Positions 25,350 to 35,600 of a stretch of DNA of 64,000 bases are shown piece by piece; position 1 is the first letter of the stretch; each line of letters begins with the position of its first letter. The DNA lies in NCBI RefSeq assembly GCF_019207085.1, contig NZ_JAATOM010000005.1, positions 62,001 to 126,000 on the forward strand, in the 5' to 3' direction. Both the position numbers and the translations under genes were made by a program. The stretch is from Variovorax sp. dw_308. GTDB taxonomy: Bacteria > Pseudomonadota > Gammaproteobacteria > Burkholderiales > Burkholderiaceae_C. Under the pieces are notes generated by a model. That model was not told the DNA's origin. It saw only the letters and a program-made list of their open reading frames with translations, and searched no databases.

Positions 25350-26608
25350 GCCAACCCCGCACCAACGCCTTCTACGCCCAGTCCGGCGGCGTCACCGCCG
25401 TCATCAACGCCTCGGCCTGCGGCGTCATCGAGACCGCGCGCCGGCACGCCGATCGCATCGGCACCGTCTATGCCGGGCGCAACGGCATCCTCGGCGCGCT
25501 GGCCGAGGACCTGATCGACACCTCGCTCGAATCGGCCGAGGCCATCGCCGCGTTGCGCTCGACGCCCTCGGGCGCGTTCGGTTCCTGCCGCTACAAGCTC
25601 AAGTCGCTCGAGAAGAACCGGCGTGAATACGAGCGCCTCATCGAAGTCTTCAAGGCGCACGGCATCGGCTACTTCTTCTACAACGGCGGCGGCGATTCGG
25701 CCGACACCTGCTTCAAGGTCAGCCAGCTCTCGCAATCGATGGGCTATCCGCTGCAGGCGATCCATGTGCCGAAGACCATCGACAACGACCTGCCCATCAC
25801 CGACTGCTGCCCCGGCTTCGGCTCGGTCGCGAAGTACGTGGCGCTCTCCACGCTCGAAGCCTCGCTCGACGTACGTTCGATGGCCGCCACCTCGACCAAG
25901 GTGTTTGTGATCGAGGTGATGGGCCGCCATGCGGGCTGGATCGCGGCGGCCGGCGGACTGGTGGAAGACCATGGCATCCCGGTCGTGATCCTGTTCCCCG
26001 AGATCGAGTTCGACCAGGCCAGGTTCCTCGCGCGCGTCGATGCGATGGTGCAGCAGCACGGCTATTGCAGCGTGGTGGTGTCGGAGGGCTGCCACCACCC
26101 CGATGGCACCTTCCTCGCCGAGCAGGGCACGCGCGACGCCTTCGGCCATGCGCAGCTCGGCGGCGCTGCGCCTGTTGTGGCCAACATGATCAAGACCGCG
26201 CTGGGCCACAAGTTCCATTGGGCCGTGGCTGACTACCTGCAGCGCGCCGCGCGCCACGTGGCCTCGGCCACCGACGTGAAGCAGGCCTATGAACTCGGCG
26301 CACGCGCCGTGGAACTCGCGCTCGAAGGCCGCAACTCGGTGATGCCGACGATCGAGCGCATCAGCGACGTGCCCTACGAATACCGCATCGGCGTCGCCAC
26401 GCTCGACACCGTGGCCAACGTCGAGAAAATGATGCCGCGCGACTTCATCTCGGAAGACGGCTTCGGCATCACCGACAAGTGCCGCCGCTATCTCGCGCCG
26501 CTGATCGAGGGCGAGGACTACCCGGCCTACCGCAACGGCCTGCCGGTGTACGTCACGTTGAAAAACCAAACGGTGGCAAGGAAGCTGCCGGCTTTCGCGT
26601 CGGCCTGA
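25346..26608 (+). CDS. pfp: Pyrophosphate-type 6-phosphofructokinase
   Basis: A 420-residue phosphofructokinase of the PPi-dependent group, which interconverts fructose 6-phosphate and fructose 1,6-bisphosphate reversibly. The group is indicated by GGGDS, with Asp at the position that is Gly in ATP enzymes, and by PKTIDND, whose Lys replaces a Gly of the ATP enzymes. Substrate contacts are in EVMGRHAGW and SEGCHHPDG. Phosphoryl-donor use is inferred from these residues. It is coupled to the CWC gene, and its last 56 bases overlap the convergent peptidase gene. Confidence 0.93.
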   Translation: MSQPRTNAFYAQSGGVTAVINASACGVIETARRHADRIGTVYAGRNGILGALAEDLIDTSLESAEAIAALRSTPSGAFGSCRYKLKSLEKNRREYERLIEVFKAHGIGYFFYNGGGDSADTCFKVSQLSQSMGYPLQAIHVPKTIDNDLPITDCCPGFGSVAKYVALSTLEASLDVRSMAATSTKVFVIEVMGRHAGWIAAAGGLVEDHGIPVVILFPEIEFDQARFLARVDAMVQQHGYCSVVVSEGCHHPDGTFLAEQGTRDAFGHAQLGGAAPVVANMIKTALGHKFHWAVADYLQRAARHVASATDVKQAYELGARAVELALEGRNSVMPTIERISDVPYEYRIGVATLDTVANVEKMMPRDFISEDGFGITDKCRRYLAPLIEGEDYPAYRNGLPVYVTLKNQTVARKLPAFASA

Positions 26609-28061
26609 AGCGGTTGGCCACGCTGCGCGTCACGCGCTGCACCTGGAACGCCGCCTCCATCGGAGACAGTTCGCGCGCCCGCGCGGGCGTTGCCGGTTGC
26701 TGCTGCTCCTGCTGCTGCATCGAGGCCTGCGCCGGTTGGGTCGCCTCGGTGGCCATCGCGGGTTCGGACTCCGGCGACGCCTCGTGACGCTGCCGATGCT
26801 GCGTGACCACCTGGTGCACGAACTGCAGCTTGCCGACCGCGGCACGCGGCAGCACGAAGGGGTAGTAGTCCGGCTGGCCCATGCTGCGCGACAACTCGTT
26901 CAGAACGTTGGTCAGGCGCACCCAGCCGTTGAGGAAGTCGAGGAACTTCATCGCATCCGGATGGTCCGGCTGCCACAGGTCGGCGGGCTCGAACAGGTCG
27001 CTGGCCAGCTCGGCGCGCGTGGCGTCGACGCCGAAGCTCAAGGCCGTGTCGGCGGTGTCCGCCATGTGCAGGTAGTGGGCCCAGGTCTCGGCCCAGTCTT
27101 CCCACGGATGCGAGCTGGCATAGCTGGTGACGTAGCGCACTGCCCAGTCGGAGGGCGGGCCCATCTCGTAATGGGTGCGCAGTGCGCTCGCATAGTCCAG
27201 GCGCTCGTCGCCGAAGAGCGCGCGGAAGTCGTCGATCCAGGGCGTCGGGAACACCAGCAGGTCCCAGTAGTAGTGACCGATCTCGTGGCGGAAGTGGCCA
27301 ACCAGCGTGCGATAGGGCTCGCGCATCTCGGCACGGATGCGTTCGCGCACGGCGTCCTCGGCCTCTTCGGCGTTGAGCGTGATCACGCCGGTGTCGTGGC
27401 CGGTGAGCACATGCGGGCCGCCGGGCACGTTGCCGAGGAAGTCGAAGGCCAGGCCGTGCACTGCATCCGCATGCCGCGTGACCACAGGCAAGCCGAGTGC
27501 CAACAGTTGCGACATCAGGCGGCGCTTGCCCTGCTCCAGCTTGCGCCACAGCTCGCCATTGGCCGGCACCGAGAGGTCCGGAATGGTGCGCGTGGCGCTG
27601 CAGCACAGGCAGTAGCCGGGCGCCAGGCCCAGGGTGTCGGGCTCGTCCCCTTCGCGCAGCAGGGGCACCATCCAGTTGCAGCCCGCGGCAGTCGTGAAGT
27701 TGGCGCAGCGGTGGTATTGCCTGCCGTTGCCGTCGCCGAAGACGGTGTAGGTGTCGAGCGCGGGATCTGTGAGGTCGGTGGGCTCTGCAAGCTCGGCGCC
27801 GTTGGCATCGTTGCCATTGTCATTGCCGTTGCCGACACCCTGAGACGCCGGCGCCTGCACGGGCGCAAGGGGCACCACACCCAGGCTTTCGATGACGAAG
27901 CCCAGCGGCGTGTGGCAAGCCAGGCATTCGCTGTTGCCCAGGAAGATGGGGCGGCCGCACTGGCATTGGTACGCGCGCGTGACGGTGGGCGCGCTCAACT
28001 CCGACGCCAGCGAATGGGCGGCCGGGTCGACCTGGGTGGCGGGTTGCGCTTGGGTGTCCAT
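26553..28061 (-). CDS. Putative zinc-binding metallopeptidase (Peptidase_Mx type)
   Basis: A 502-residue cytoplasmic protein. The N-terminus has a zinc-ribbon (YQCQCGRPI...CLACHTPLGF, residues about 32-55) and a second Cys cluster (YCLCCSATR). The peptidase part holds HEIGHYYWD, an HExxH zinc site, with a further acidic/His helix WEDWAETWAHYLH downstream. A Gln/Pro-rich tail (QQQEQQQPATP) precedes a short conserved end. Substrate unknown. The 3' end overlaps pfp by 56 bases on the opposite strand, which is unusual for two real genes. Confidence 0.9.
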   Translation of the reverse strand: MDTQAQPATQVDPAAHSLASELSAPTVTRAYQCQCGRPIFLGNSECLACHTPLGFVIESLGVVPLAPVQAPASQGVGNGNDNGNDANGAELAEPTDLTDPALDTYTVFGDGNGRQYHRCANFTTAAGCNWMVPLLREGDEPDTLGLAPGYCLCCSATRTIPDLSVPANGELWRKLEQGKRRLMSQLLALGLPVVTRHADAVHGLAFDFLGNVPGGPHVLTGHDTGVITLNAEEAEDAVRERIRAEMREPYRTLVGHFRHEIGHYYWDLLVFPTPWIDDFRALFGDERLDYASALRTHYEMGPPSDWAVRYVTSYASSHPWEDWAETWAHYLHMADTADTALSFGVDATRAELASDLFEPADLWQPDHPDAMKFLDFLNGWVRLTNVLNELSRSMGQPDYYPFVLPRAAVGKLQFVHQVVTQHRQRHEASPESEPAMATEATQPAQASMQQQEQQQPATPARARELSPMEAAFQVQRVTRSVANRFRPTRKPAASLPPFGFST

Positions 28062-28199
28062 GATGTTGTGTTGTTCTCTGGAACGGATGCTGCTCGGCGA
28101 CAGCGTGTCGATTCTGCGAGCAACCCGCCGCACCCCAAACGCTGCAAACACCGATATCCTTGTAGGACGGCTTGCCCCTAACTGCCGCTCCTGCGCTCA

Positions 28200-29678
28200 A
28201 TGACCGAAACTTCCCCACCCGCAGCCGCCGCTTCACCACCCTCGATAAACAAGCTGCGCGAGCGCTACGGGGACCGCTACCGCTGGCTGCTGCTGCTGTC
28301 GGTGATGGTCGGCACGATGGCCTCGATCATGTCCTCGACCATCGTCAACGTGGCGATTCCCGACATGAGCCGCCACTTCGCGCTGGGCCAGGAACGCGCG
28401 CAATGGGTGAGTTCCGGCTTCATGGTCGCGATGACCGTGTCGATGCTCACCACGCCCTGGCTGCTGGCGCGCTACGGCTACCGGCGCACCTATGTCGGCA
28501 CCATGCTGCTGCTGCTGGCGGGTGGCGTCGCCGGGGGGCTGTCCAATGTGTTCTCGCTGGTGCTGGTGGCGCGCGTGGCCGAAGGGCTCGCGGCCGGGGT
28601 GGTGCAGCCGATCCCGGCCATCATCATCCTGCGCGTCTTCGAGCCGCACGAGCAGGGCCGCGCCAGCGGCGTCTTCGGCATGGGCGTGGTGCTGGCGCCC
28701 GCCATCGGGCCGAGCATCGGCGGCGTGCTGGTCGACCTGTTCGGCTGGCGCTCGATCTTCTTCATGGTCGTGCCGTTTTGCCTGGCATCGCTGTGGCTGG
28801 CCTACAAGTTCGTGCCGACCACCGCGCCCGGCGGCGTGGCGGCTTCACGGCAAGGCGGGCTCGACTGGCGCGGGCTGCTGCTCGGCACCGTCGGCACCCT
28901 GTGCCTGCTGAATGGCCTGGTCGAGTTGCGCGGCGACGCGCCGTTGCAAGCCGCGCTGCTGCTCGCGGGCGCGGTCGCGTCGCTCATCGTGTTCGTGTGG
29001 TGGCAAAAGCGCATGGAAGCCACGGGCCGCGCTCCCCTCATGAACATGGCGCTGTTCGGCTACCGGCAGTTCGCGATGGGCAGCGTGGTCGCCTTCATCT
29101 ACGGCACCGCGCTGTTCGGCTCGACCTACCTGCTGCCGGTGTACATGCAGGTGGCGCTGCACCTGTCGGCCTCGCACGTGGGCACCATCATGCTGCCGGC
29201 GGGGATCGTGCTGGCCTTCACCATCGCGGGGGTCGGCCGTCTTGCCGACCGGCAGCCCACGTGGGTGCTGGTCAGCATCGGGCTGGTGCTGCTGGCGGTG
29301 TCGTTCTCGCTGATGCTGTTGCTGCACCTGCGCAGCCCTATCTGGCCGCTGGTGCTGTTCGTCGTCATCGGCCGCATCGGACTCGGCTTCATCCTGCCGT
29401 CGCTCAACCTGGGGTCGATGCGGCCGCTGGCCAGGCCGCTGATTCCGCAGGGCGCCAGCGCGATCAGCTTCGTGCGCATGCTGGGCGGGGCGACCGGGGT
29501 CAGCGTCTGCGCGATCGTGCTCGAATGGCGGCTGGCCGCGCATGGCGATTCGCTGGCCAGCAGCCTGACGAGCGACGCCCGCCTCGCGGCCTTCAACGAA
29601 GCATTCATGATGCTCGCCGGGCTCTGTGTGGTCGCCGTTTGCGCCGCCTCGCAATTGCGCGAGAAAAAGGCGCTCTAA
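28200..29678 (+). CDS. MFS drug exporter, DHA2 (EmrB/QacA) family
   Basis: A 492-residue inner-membrane proton antiporter with 14 predicted helices. The DHA2 signatures are visible: SSTIVNVAIPDMSRHF in helix 1, LARYGYRRTYVGT after helix 2, and the antiporter motif C-like GVVLAPAIGPSIGGVLVD in helix 5. It faces the zinc peptidase gene divergently. No MFP or TetR partner is adjacent, so substrate and regulation are unknown. A short GC hairpin (29702-29716) follows the stop. Confidence 0.93.
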   Translation: MTETSPPAAAASPPSINKLRERYGDRYRWLLLLSVMVGTMASIMSSTIVNVAIPDMSRHFALGQERAQWVSSGFMVAMTVSMLTTPWLLARYGYRRTYVGTMLLLLAGGVAGGLSNVFSLVLVARVAEGLAAGVVQPIPAIIILRVFEPHEQGRASGVFGMGVVLAPAIGPSIGGVLVDLFGWRSIFFMVVPFCLASLWLAYKFVPTTAPGGVAASRQGGLDWRGLLLGTVGTLCLLNGLVELRGDAPLQAALLLAGAVASLIVFVWWQKRMEATGRAPLMNMALFGYRQFAMGSVVAFIYGTALFGSTYLLPVYMQVALHLSASHVGTIMLPAGIVLAFTIAGVGRLADRQPTWVLVSIGLVLLAVSFSLMLLLHLRSPIWPLVLFVVIGRIGLGFILPSLNLGSMRPLARPLIPQGASAISFVRMLGGATGVSVCAIVLEWRLAAHGDSLASSLTSDARLAAFNEAFMMLAGLCVVAVCAASQLREKKAL

Positions 29679-29730
29679 TCCTGAAATGAACCCACCCCCG
29701 AAGCGCCTGCGGCGCTGTTGAGCAACTGTC

Positions 29731-30510
29731 ATGTGCCAATTACTAGGGATGAACTGCAACACGCCCACGGACGTGACCTTCAGCTTTGCCGGCTTCGCCC
29801 AGCGCGGCGGCCGCACCGACCACCATGCCGACGGCTGGGGCATCGCCTTCTTCGAGGACCGCGGCCTGCGCCACTTCGTGGACCATCAGCCGGCCTGCGA
29901 CTCGCCGGTGGCCGAGTTGATCCGGCGCTACCCGATCAAGAGTCAGCACGTCGTCTCCCACATCCGCAAGGCGACGCAGGGCCAGGTCAATCTGCAGAAC
30001 TGCCATCCCTTCGTGCGTGAGCTGTGGGGCCGCTACTGGGTGTTCGCGCACAACGGCGACCTGAAGGACTTCCGGCCGCGCCTGCACGGCAGCTTCCACC
30101 CGGTCGGCACGACCGACAGCGAGCATGCCTTCTGCTGGATCATGCAGGAGCTGGCCAAGTCGCATGCGGGCGTTCCGAGCATCGAGGAGCTGACGCTCAC
30201 GCTGCGCGAACTGGCCCCGCAGATCGCCAGGCACGGCACCTTCAATTTCATGCTGTCCAACGGCCAGGCGCTGTGGGCGCACGCCTCGACCAACCTCTGC
30301 TACATCGAGCGCAAGCATCCCTTCAACCAGGCGCACCTGGCCGACGAGGACATGTCGATCGACTTCGCGCGGCACACCACGCCCACCGACCGGGTCGCCA
30401 TGGTGGTGACCACGCCCCTGACCACCAACGAGACCTGGACGCCCTTCGCCAGCGGCGAACTCAAGGTATTTGTCGACGGTCGCGCGCTGGATTCCGCTCG
30501 CGGCCACTGA
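29731..30510 (+). CDS. Class II glutamine amidotransferase (YafJ/EgtC-like)
   Basis: A 259-residue Ntn-type amidotransferase. The catalytic nucleophile is Cys2 (MCQLLGMNCN), exposed after Met removal. Glutamine contacts are at HIRKATQG, and the glutaminase asparagine/glycine pair is in FAHNGDL. It stands alone without a synthase domain, like YafJ and EgtC; in EgtC the family hydrolyses gamma-glutamyl amides. Physiological substrate unknown. Confidence 0.92.
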   Translation: MCQLLGMNCNTPTDVTFSFAGFAQRGGRTDHHADGWGIAFFEDRGLRHFVDHQPACDSPVAELIRRYPIKSQHVVSHIRKATQGQVNLQNCHPFVRELWGRYWVFAHNGDLKDFRPRLHGSFHPVGTTDSEHAFCWIMQELAKSHAGVPSIEELTLTLRELAPQIARHGTFNFMLSNGQALWAHASTNLCYIERKHPFNQAHLADEDMSIDFARHTTPTDRVAMVVTTPLTTNETWTPFASGELKVFVDGRALDSARGH

Positions 30511-30605
30511 GTCGGCCTCGCCGTTCGAGCAGAATCGCGGTCGGCGCCGACGCCAACGGCATGGTCGGCTTCATGTTACGGTCGGCGCCTTCAGGGAGAG
30601 CGAAC

Positions 30606-32879
30606 ATGAGGAGACGGTATTTCCTGCTGGGCGGCGCTGCCGCGGCCGGCGCACTCGCGGTGGGCTGGGCGGTCCTCCCGCCCGACCAGCGATTGATGCC
30701 CGCCACCCCGCTGCCGGTGGCCGAGGGCCAGGTTGCCCTCAATGGCTGGGTTCGCATCGGTGCCGACAACACGGTCACCGTGACGATGACGCAGGCCGAG
30801 ATGGGCCAGGGCATCCACACCGGCCTGGCCATGCTGCTGGCCGAGGAGATCGATGCCGACTGGTCGCAGATCCGCCTCGGCGCAGCGACAACCGACAAGA
30901 TCTACAACAACACGACGAGCGTGGTCGACGGGTTGCCCTTTCATCCGGACGACGACAGCCGCACCCGACATGCCGCCGAGCGGATCGTCGGGAAGCTGAT
31001 GCGCAAGTTGCCCGGCGGGGCCATCACCGGCGGCTCGTCCAGCATGAAGGACCAGTGGCTGCCGATGCGCGAGGCCGGCGCGTCGGCGCGAGCGCTGCTG
31101 ATCGCCGCCGCGGCCGACACCTGGAAACTGCCCGCCGCCGAATGCCGTGCCGAGGCCGGCCGCATTCTCCACGCGTCCGGCAAGAGCGCCTCCTTCGGCG
31201 AACTGGCCGCGCAGGCCGCGAAGATGCCGCTGCCCGACCAGGTCGCGCTGAAGGATCCGGCGCACTTCAAGCTGGTCGGGCAACCGCTGCATCGCTTCGA
31301 GAGCGCGGCCAAGCGCGACGGCAGCGCGGTTTTCGGCCTCGATGTGAAGCTGCCCGGCATGCTCCACGCGACCGTGGCGTTGTGCCCGGTCATCGGCGGT
31401 ACGCTGGCGCGTTTCGATGCGGCGGCTGCGAATGCATTGCCCGGCGTGCGCAAGGTGGTGTCGGTGGGCGGCGGCGTCATGGGCGCGCCGGCCGCGGTGG
31501 CGGTGATCGCGGACACCCCCTGGCACGCCATCAAGGCGCTGCGCGCGCTGCAGATCGAATGGGACGAAGGCAACCTTGCGGGGCTTTCCAGCAGCGTCGA
31601 CATCGACCGCCTGGCCCAGACTCTGGACAGTGAACAAGGCAGCGCCTACGAAGAGCGTGGCGATGCCGTGGCGGCGCTCGCAGCGGCCAGCAAGCGCATC
31701 AGCGCCGAGTACCGCGCGCCCTACCTCGCCCACGCAACGATGGAACCCATGAACTGCACGGTGCAGTTCAAGGACGGCGCGGCCACGGTCTGGGCGCCGA
31801 CGCAGGCGCCCGGCCTGGCGCGCATGGCCGCGGCGCGCGCGCTCGGCATCGACACCGACAAGGTGCAGGTCCACGAGACCTACCTGGGCGGCGGCTTCGG
31901 GCGCCGCACCGAATCGGACTTCGTCGCGCTGGCCGCGGCCATTGCACGAGAAGGCGACGGCGCGCCGGTGCAGACCTTCTGGCTGCGCGAGGAAGACATG
32001 CGCCATGACTTCTACCGCCCGGCCTGCGTGGCCCGCTTCGAGGCCGGGTTCGACGCGCAGGACCGGCTGCAGGCATGGCATGCGCGCTCGGCCGGCCAAT
32101 CGGTCATGCACCAGGTCACGGAGCGGGTGTTCGGCATGCCCGGCATGGGGCCGGACAAGACCCTGGCCGAGGGCAGCTTCGACACCGCCTACGGCTTTCC
32201 GAACGTGCGTGTCGCGCATCAACTCGTGCGAAGCCCGGTGCCCGTGGGCTTCTGGCGTTCGGTAGGGCATTCGCACCAGGCCTTCTTCAAGGAGAGCTTC
32301 ATCGACGAAGCCGCTGCTGCTGCAGGCAAGGACCCGCTCGCCTTCCGCCTCGACCTGCTCGCGCAACAGCCGGGCCACAAGCGGGTCTTGCAGCGTGCGG
32401 CCGACCAGGCCGGCTGGGGCCAGCCGCTCGCCCCCGCAGCCGACGGCGCGCGGAAGGCGCGCGGCCTGGCCCTGCATCGAAGCTTCGGCAGCATCGTGGC
32501 GCAGGTCGCCGAGGTCTCGGTCGGGCCCGACAAGGCGATCCGGGTGCACCGCGTGGTGTGCGTGATCGACTGCGGCTTTCCCGTCAATCCGAACCTGATC
32601 CGGCAGCAGATGGAGAGCAGCATCGTGTTCGGCCTCTCGGCGGCGCTGCAGGGCGAGATCACGTTCGAGAAGGGCCGCGTTGTCCAGAGCAATTTCCACG
32701 ACTACCCGGTCATGCGGATGCAGGACGCACCCGTGATCGAAACCGACATCCTGCCGAGCACCCGGCATCCCGAGGGCATCGGCGAGCCAGGCACGCCGCC
32801 GATCGCGCCGGCCGTGGCCAATGCGCTTTTCACACTCACCGGGCAGCGCATCCGTACGCTGCCGCTCAAACTCGCCTGA
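30606..32879 (+). CDS. Molybdopterin-binding hydroxylase large subunit (IorB-like)
   Basis: A 757-residue xanthine-oxidase-family subunit of the isoquinoline 1-oxidoreductase beta type. The N-terminus RRRYFLL plus a hydrophobic stretch looks like a Tat signal, so the enzyme probably works in the periplasm. Cofactor motifs include [12 protein letters not shown], and the catalytic Glu is in [14 protein letters not shown] near the end. The large-subunit gene precedes the 2Fe-2S gene by 12 bases, the reverse of the usual iorA-iorB order. No XdhC-type chaperone or cytochrome subunit is adjacent. Substrate (N-heterocycle or aldehyde) cannot be read off. AGGGAG precedes the ATG. Confidence 0.92.
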   Translation: MRRRYFLLGGAAAAGALAVGWAVLPPDQRLMPATPLPVAEGQVALNGWVRIGADNTVTVTMTQAEMGQGIHTGLAMLLAEEIDADWSQIRLGAATTDKIYNNTTSVVDGLPFHPDDDSRTRHAAERIVGKLMRKLPGGAITGGSSSMKDQWLPMREAGASARALLIAAAADTWKLPAAECRAEAGRILHASGKSASFGELAAQAAKMPLPDQVALKDPAHFKLVGQPLHRFESAAKRDGSAVFGLDVKLPGMLHATVALCPVIGGTLARFDAAAANALPGVRKVVSVGGGVMGAPAAVAVIADTPWHAIKALRALQIEWDEGNLAGLSSSVDIDRLAQTLDSEQGSAYEERGDAVAALAAASKRISAEYRAPYLAHATMEPMNCTVQFKDGAATVWAPTQAPGLARMAAARALGIDTDKVQVHETYLGGGFGRRTESDFVALAAAIAREGDGAPVQTFWLREEDMRHDFYRPACVARFEAGFDAQDRLQAWHARSAGQSVMHQVTERVFGMPGMGPDKTLAEGSFDTAYGFPNVRVAHQLVRSPVPVGFWRSVGHSHQAFFKESFIDEAAAAAGKDPLAFRLDLLAQQPGHKRVLQRAADQAGWGQPLAPAADGARKARGLALHRSFGSIVAQVAEVSVGPDKAIRVHRVVCVIDCGFPVNPNLIRQQMESSIVFGLSAALQGEITFEKGRVVQSNFHDYPVMRMQDAPVIETDILPSTRHPEGIGEPGTPPIAPAVANALFTLTGQRIRTLPLKLA

Positions 32880-32891
32880 AGAACCCGCACC

Positions 32892-33344
32892 ATGCCCACC
32901 TCACTGAACATCAATGGAAAAGACATCGACGTGAAGGCCGAAGCCGACACCCCGCTGCTGTGGCTGCTGCGCGGCGAACTTGGCATGACCGGCACCAAGT
33001 TCGGCTGCGGCATGTCGCTGTGCGGCGCCTGCACGGTGCACCTGGACGGCGAAGCCGTGCGCAGTTGCGTTACGCCGCTCTCGGCGGCTGTCGGAAAGCA
33101 TGTCACGACCATCGAGGGTCTGGCCGGCAAGGAGGCCGACGCCTTGCGCGCCGCGTGGACCGCGGTCGACGTGGTGCAGTGCGGCTACTGCCAGAGCGGC
33201 CAGCTCATGAGCGCCTGTGCCCTGTTGCGCAAGACGCCCCGGCCGACCGATGCGGAAATCGACCAGGCCATGAATGGAAACATTTGCCGCTGCGGCACTT
33301 ATTCACGGATTCGAGCCGCAATTCACCAAGCGGCTGTTGCATAA
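32892..33344 (+). CDS. 2Fe-2S subunit of molybdenum hydroxylase (IorA-like)
   Basis: A 150-residue electron-transfer subunit with two 2Fe-2S domains: the plant-ferredoxin-like N-terminal part with [15 protein letters not shown] and a later Cys, and the helical C-terminal part with CGYCQSGQ and CRCGTY. It has no signal peptide of its own, consistent with hitch-hiking export with the Tat-bearing large subunit. It is co-transcribed with the upstream gene. Confidence 0.94.
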   Translation: MPTSLNINGKDIDVKAEADTPLLWLLRGELGMTGTKFGCGMSLCGACTVHLDGEAVRSCVTPLSAAVGKHVTTIEGLAGKEADALRAAWTAVDVVQCGYCQSGQLMSACALLRKTPRPTDAEIDQAMNGNICRCGTYSRIRAAIHQAAVA

Positions 33345-33381
33345 CGCAGGAAAACCATTATTTCGGAGCGTACGGAACGGC

Positions 33382-33400
33382 AATAATAACGGTTCTCATT
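33382..33400. promoter_or_regulatory. Candidate Fur box
   Basis: AATAATAACGGTTCTCATT (19 bases) matches the Fur consensus GATAATGATAATCATTATC at 10 of 19 positions and reads well as a variant in the reverse direction (AATGAGAACCGTTATTATT). It lies 24 bases before the start of the siderophore receptor, so ferric repression of the receptor and the PepSY gene is expected. Confidence 0.65.
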
Positions 33401-33424
33401 AGTATTCGCATTGGAACCGCTTAC

Positions 33425-35584
33425 ATGCCCGCCCACGCCTTCCGCCCGCTCCCGCACGTCACCGCCACGCTGCTCGCCGTTTCGGCCTTCGCCGCGCATG
33501 CCCAGAACGCGGCGGCACCCGCGCAGGCGGGCGTGCTGCCGACGATCACCGTGGACGCCGCGGCCGACGCATCGGCCGAAGGCCTGACCAAGCCCTACGC
33601 AGGCGGCCAGGTGGCGCGCGGCGGCCGCATCGGCATCCTGGGCAACCAGGACAACATGAGTACGCCGTTCAGCATCAACAGCTTCACGCAGGAGTTGATC
33701 GCCAACCAGCAGGCGCAGAGCATCGGCGACGTGCTGTTGAACGACCCGGGCGTGCGCGTGGCACGCGGCTTCGGCAACTTCCAGCAGACCTACTTCGTGC
33801 GCGGCTTCCCGGTCGCCTCGGATGACGTGGCCTACAACGGGCTCTACGGCCTGGTGCCCCGGCAGTACATGGCGGCGGAACTGGTCGAGCGCGTGGAGGT
33901 GTTCCGCGGCGCGAGTGCCTTCCTGAACGGCGCCGGCTCGGGCGCGACTTCGGGCGGCGGTCTCGGCGGCCTGATCAACGTGGTGCCCAAGCGCGCCGCC
34001 AGCGAGTCGCTGACCGAGGTCACGGCCGGTGTCGAAAGCAGCCAGACCGGCTATGTGGCCGCCGACATCTCGCGCCGCTTCGGCCCCGACCAGGCGACGG
34101 GCATCCGGCTGAACGCGGCCGGCCGCGACGGCGGGACCGGCGCCGGCGACGAGCGGGCCCGGCTCGGCCTGGTCTCGGTCGGCCTCGACTGGCACAGCAG
34201 CAACGTGCGCCTGTCGGCCGACTTCGGCTACCAGAACTACGAACTCAAGCGTTCGCAACCCAGCCTGACGCTGGCCGCCGGCATTCCCGTGCCGAAGGCC
34301 CCGGACGCCTCCCAGGGCTTCTCGCAGCCGTGGACCTTCTCGAACGAACGCGACACCTTCGCCACCGTGCGCGGCGAAGTCGACATCACGCAAAACGTGA
34401 CGGCGTGGGCCGCCGTCGGTGGCCGCCAGGGCCGCGAGTTCGCCGCCTTCGCACCGCCGACGCTGACCTCGATCGACGGCACCACCACGAGCTATCGCTT
34501 CGACAACCAGCGCGACGACAACATCGCCACCGGTGAGGTCGGCATCCGCGGCAAGTTCAGGACCGGGAGCGTCGGCCACGTGCTCACGGCGTCCGGCTCG
34601 ATCTTCAGTTCGGACTCCAACGTGAACTACGGGCTGTCGAACAACTTCGCCAACAACCTGTACTTCCCCTACCCGGTTCCGCCCCAGACCACGCCGTTCA
34701 CCGGCAGCTTCGGCGAATCGATCAAGAACAGCAGCTTCGCCTTGGGCGACACGATGTCGTTCTGGGATGACCGCGTGCTGCTCACGCTGGGCGCGCGCGA
34801 CCAGAAGATCGACGACCAGACCTTCGGCCCGTTCGGCGCTGCCTACTCCGCGTCGAGGACGAGCCCGATGGGCGGCCTGCTCGTCAAGGCGACCAAGCAG
34901 ATCTCGGTCTACGGCAACTACATCGAAGGCCTGGTCAAGGGCGACACCGCCCAGGGCGTCAACATCATCAACCAGGGCCAGGTGTTCGCACCGTACGTGG
35001 CCAAACAGAAGGAAGTCGGCGTCAAGTACGACGGCGGCAATTTCGGCGGCGCGCTCTCGTACTTCACCACCAACAAGCCCAGCGCCTATGTGCGGAACGG
35101 CGTCTACGGGGTGTTTGGCGAACAGCGCAACAAGGGCGTCGAGCTGACGGTGTACGGCGAGCCCGCCAAGGGCCTGCGCCTGCTCGGCGGCGCAACCTTC
35201 CTCGACGCGAAGCAGGTCAGCACGCCCGGCGGCCTGCTGGACGGCAACCGCGTGATCGGCGTGCCGAAGCAGCAAGCCAATTTCGGCGTGGACTGGGACG
35301 TGCCGGGCGTGCGCAACCTGTCGCTCAACGGCCGAGTCCTCTACACCTCCTCCGTGTACGCCGACGGCGCCAACCTGCAGCAGGTGCCGTCGTGGACCCG
35401 CTTCGACATCGGCGCGCGCTACCTGGTCGACATCGGCAACAACCGCCTGCTCACGCTGCGTGCCCGCATCGACAACCTGACCAACAAGAACTATTGGGCC
35501 TCGGCCGGCGGCTATCCCGGCGCCGGCTACCTGACGCTGGGCACGCCGCGCACCTTCTCGCTGACCGGGACCATCAACTTCTGA
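33425..35584 (+). CDS. TonB-dependent siderophore receptor
   Basis: A 719-residue outer-membrane receptor for a ferric siderophore. Residues 1-26 are a signal peptide. The plug carries GRIGILGNQDNMSTPFSINS (a FecA/FhuE-like start) and VERVEVFRGASAFLNGAG; the barrel closes with RTFSLTGTINF, the aromatic C-terminal signature. A Fur box lies just upstream. A PepSY membrane protein starts 16 bases after its stop, forming a siderophore uptake and iron-release unit. The exact siderophore is unknown. Confidence 0.95.
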   Translation: MPAHAFRPLPHVTATLLAVSAFAAHAQNAAAPAQAGVLPTITVDAAADASAEGLTKPYAGGQVARGGRIGILGNQDNMSTPFSINSFTQELIANQQAQSIGDVLLNDPGVRVARGFGNFQQTYFVRGFPVASDDVAYNGLYGLVPRQYMAAELVERVEVFRGASAFLNGAGSGATSGGGLGGLINVVPKRAASESLTEVTAGVESSQTGYVAADISRRFGPDQATGIRLNAAGRDGGTGAGDERARLGLVSVGLDWHSSNVRLSADFGYQNYELKRSQPSLTLAAGIPVPKAPDASQGFSQPWTFSNERDTFATVRGEVDITQNVTAWAAVGGRQGREFAAFAPPTLTSIDGTTTSYRFDNQRDDNIATGEVGIRGKFRTGSVGHVLTASGSIFSSDSNVNYGLSNNFANNLYFPYPVPPQTTPFTGSFGESIKNSSFALGDTMSFWDDRVLLTLGARDQKIDDQTFGPFGAAYSASRTSPMGGLLVKATKQISVYGNYIEGLVKGDTAQGVNIINQGQVFAPYVAKQKEVGVKYDGGNFGGALSYFTTNKPSAYVRNGVYGVFGEQRNKGVELTVYGEPAKGLRLLGGATFLDAKQVSTPGGLLDGNRVIGVPKQQANFGVDWDVPGVRNLSLNGRVLYTSSVYADGANLQQVPSWTRFDIGARYLVDIGNNRLLTLRARIDNLTNKNYWASAGGYPGAGYLTLGTPRTFSLTGTINF

Positions 35585-35600
35585 ATCTGATCGGGCGCCG

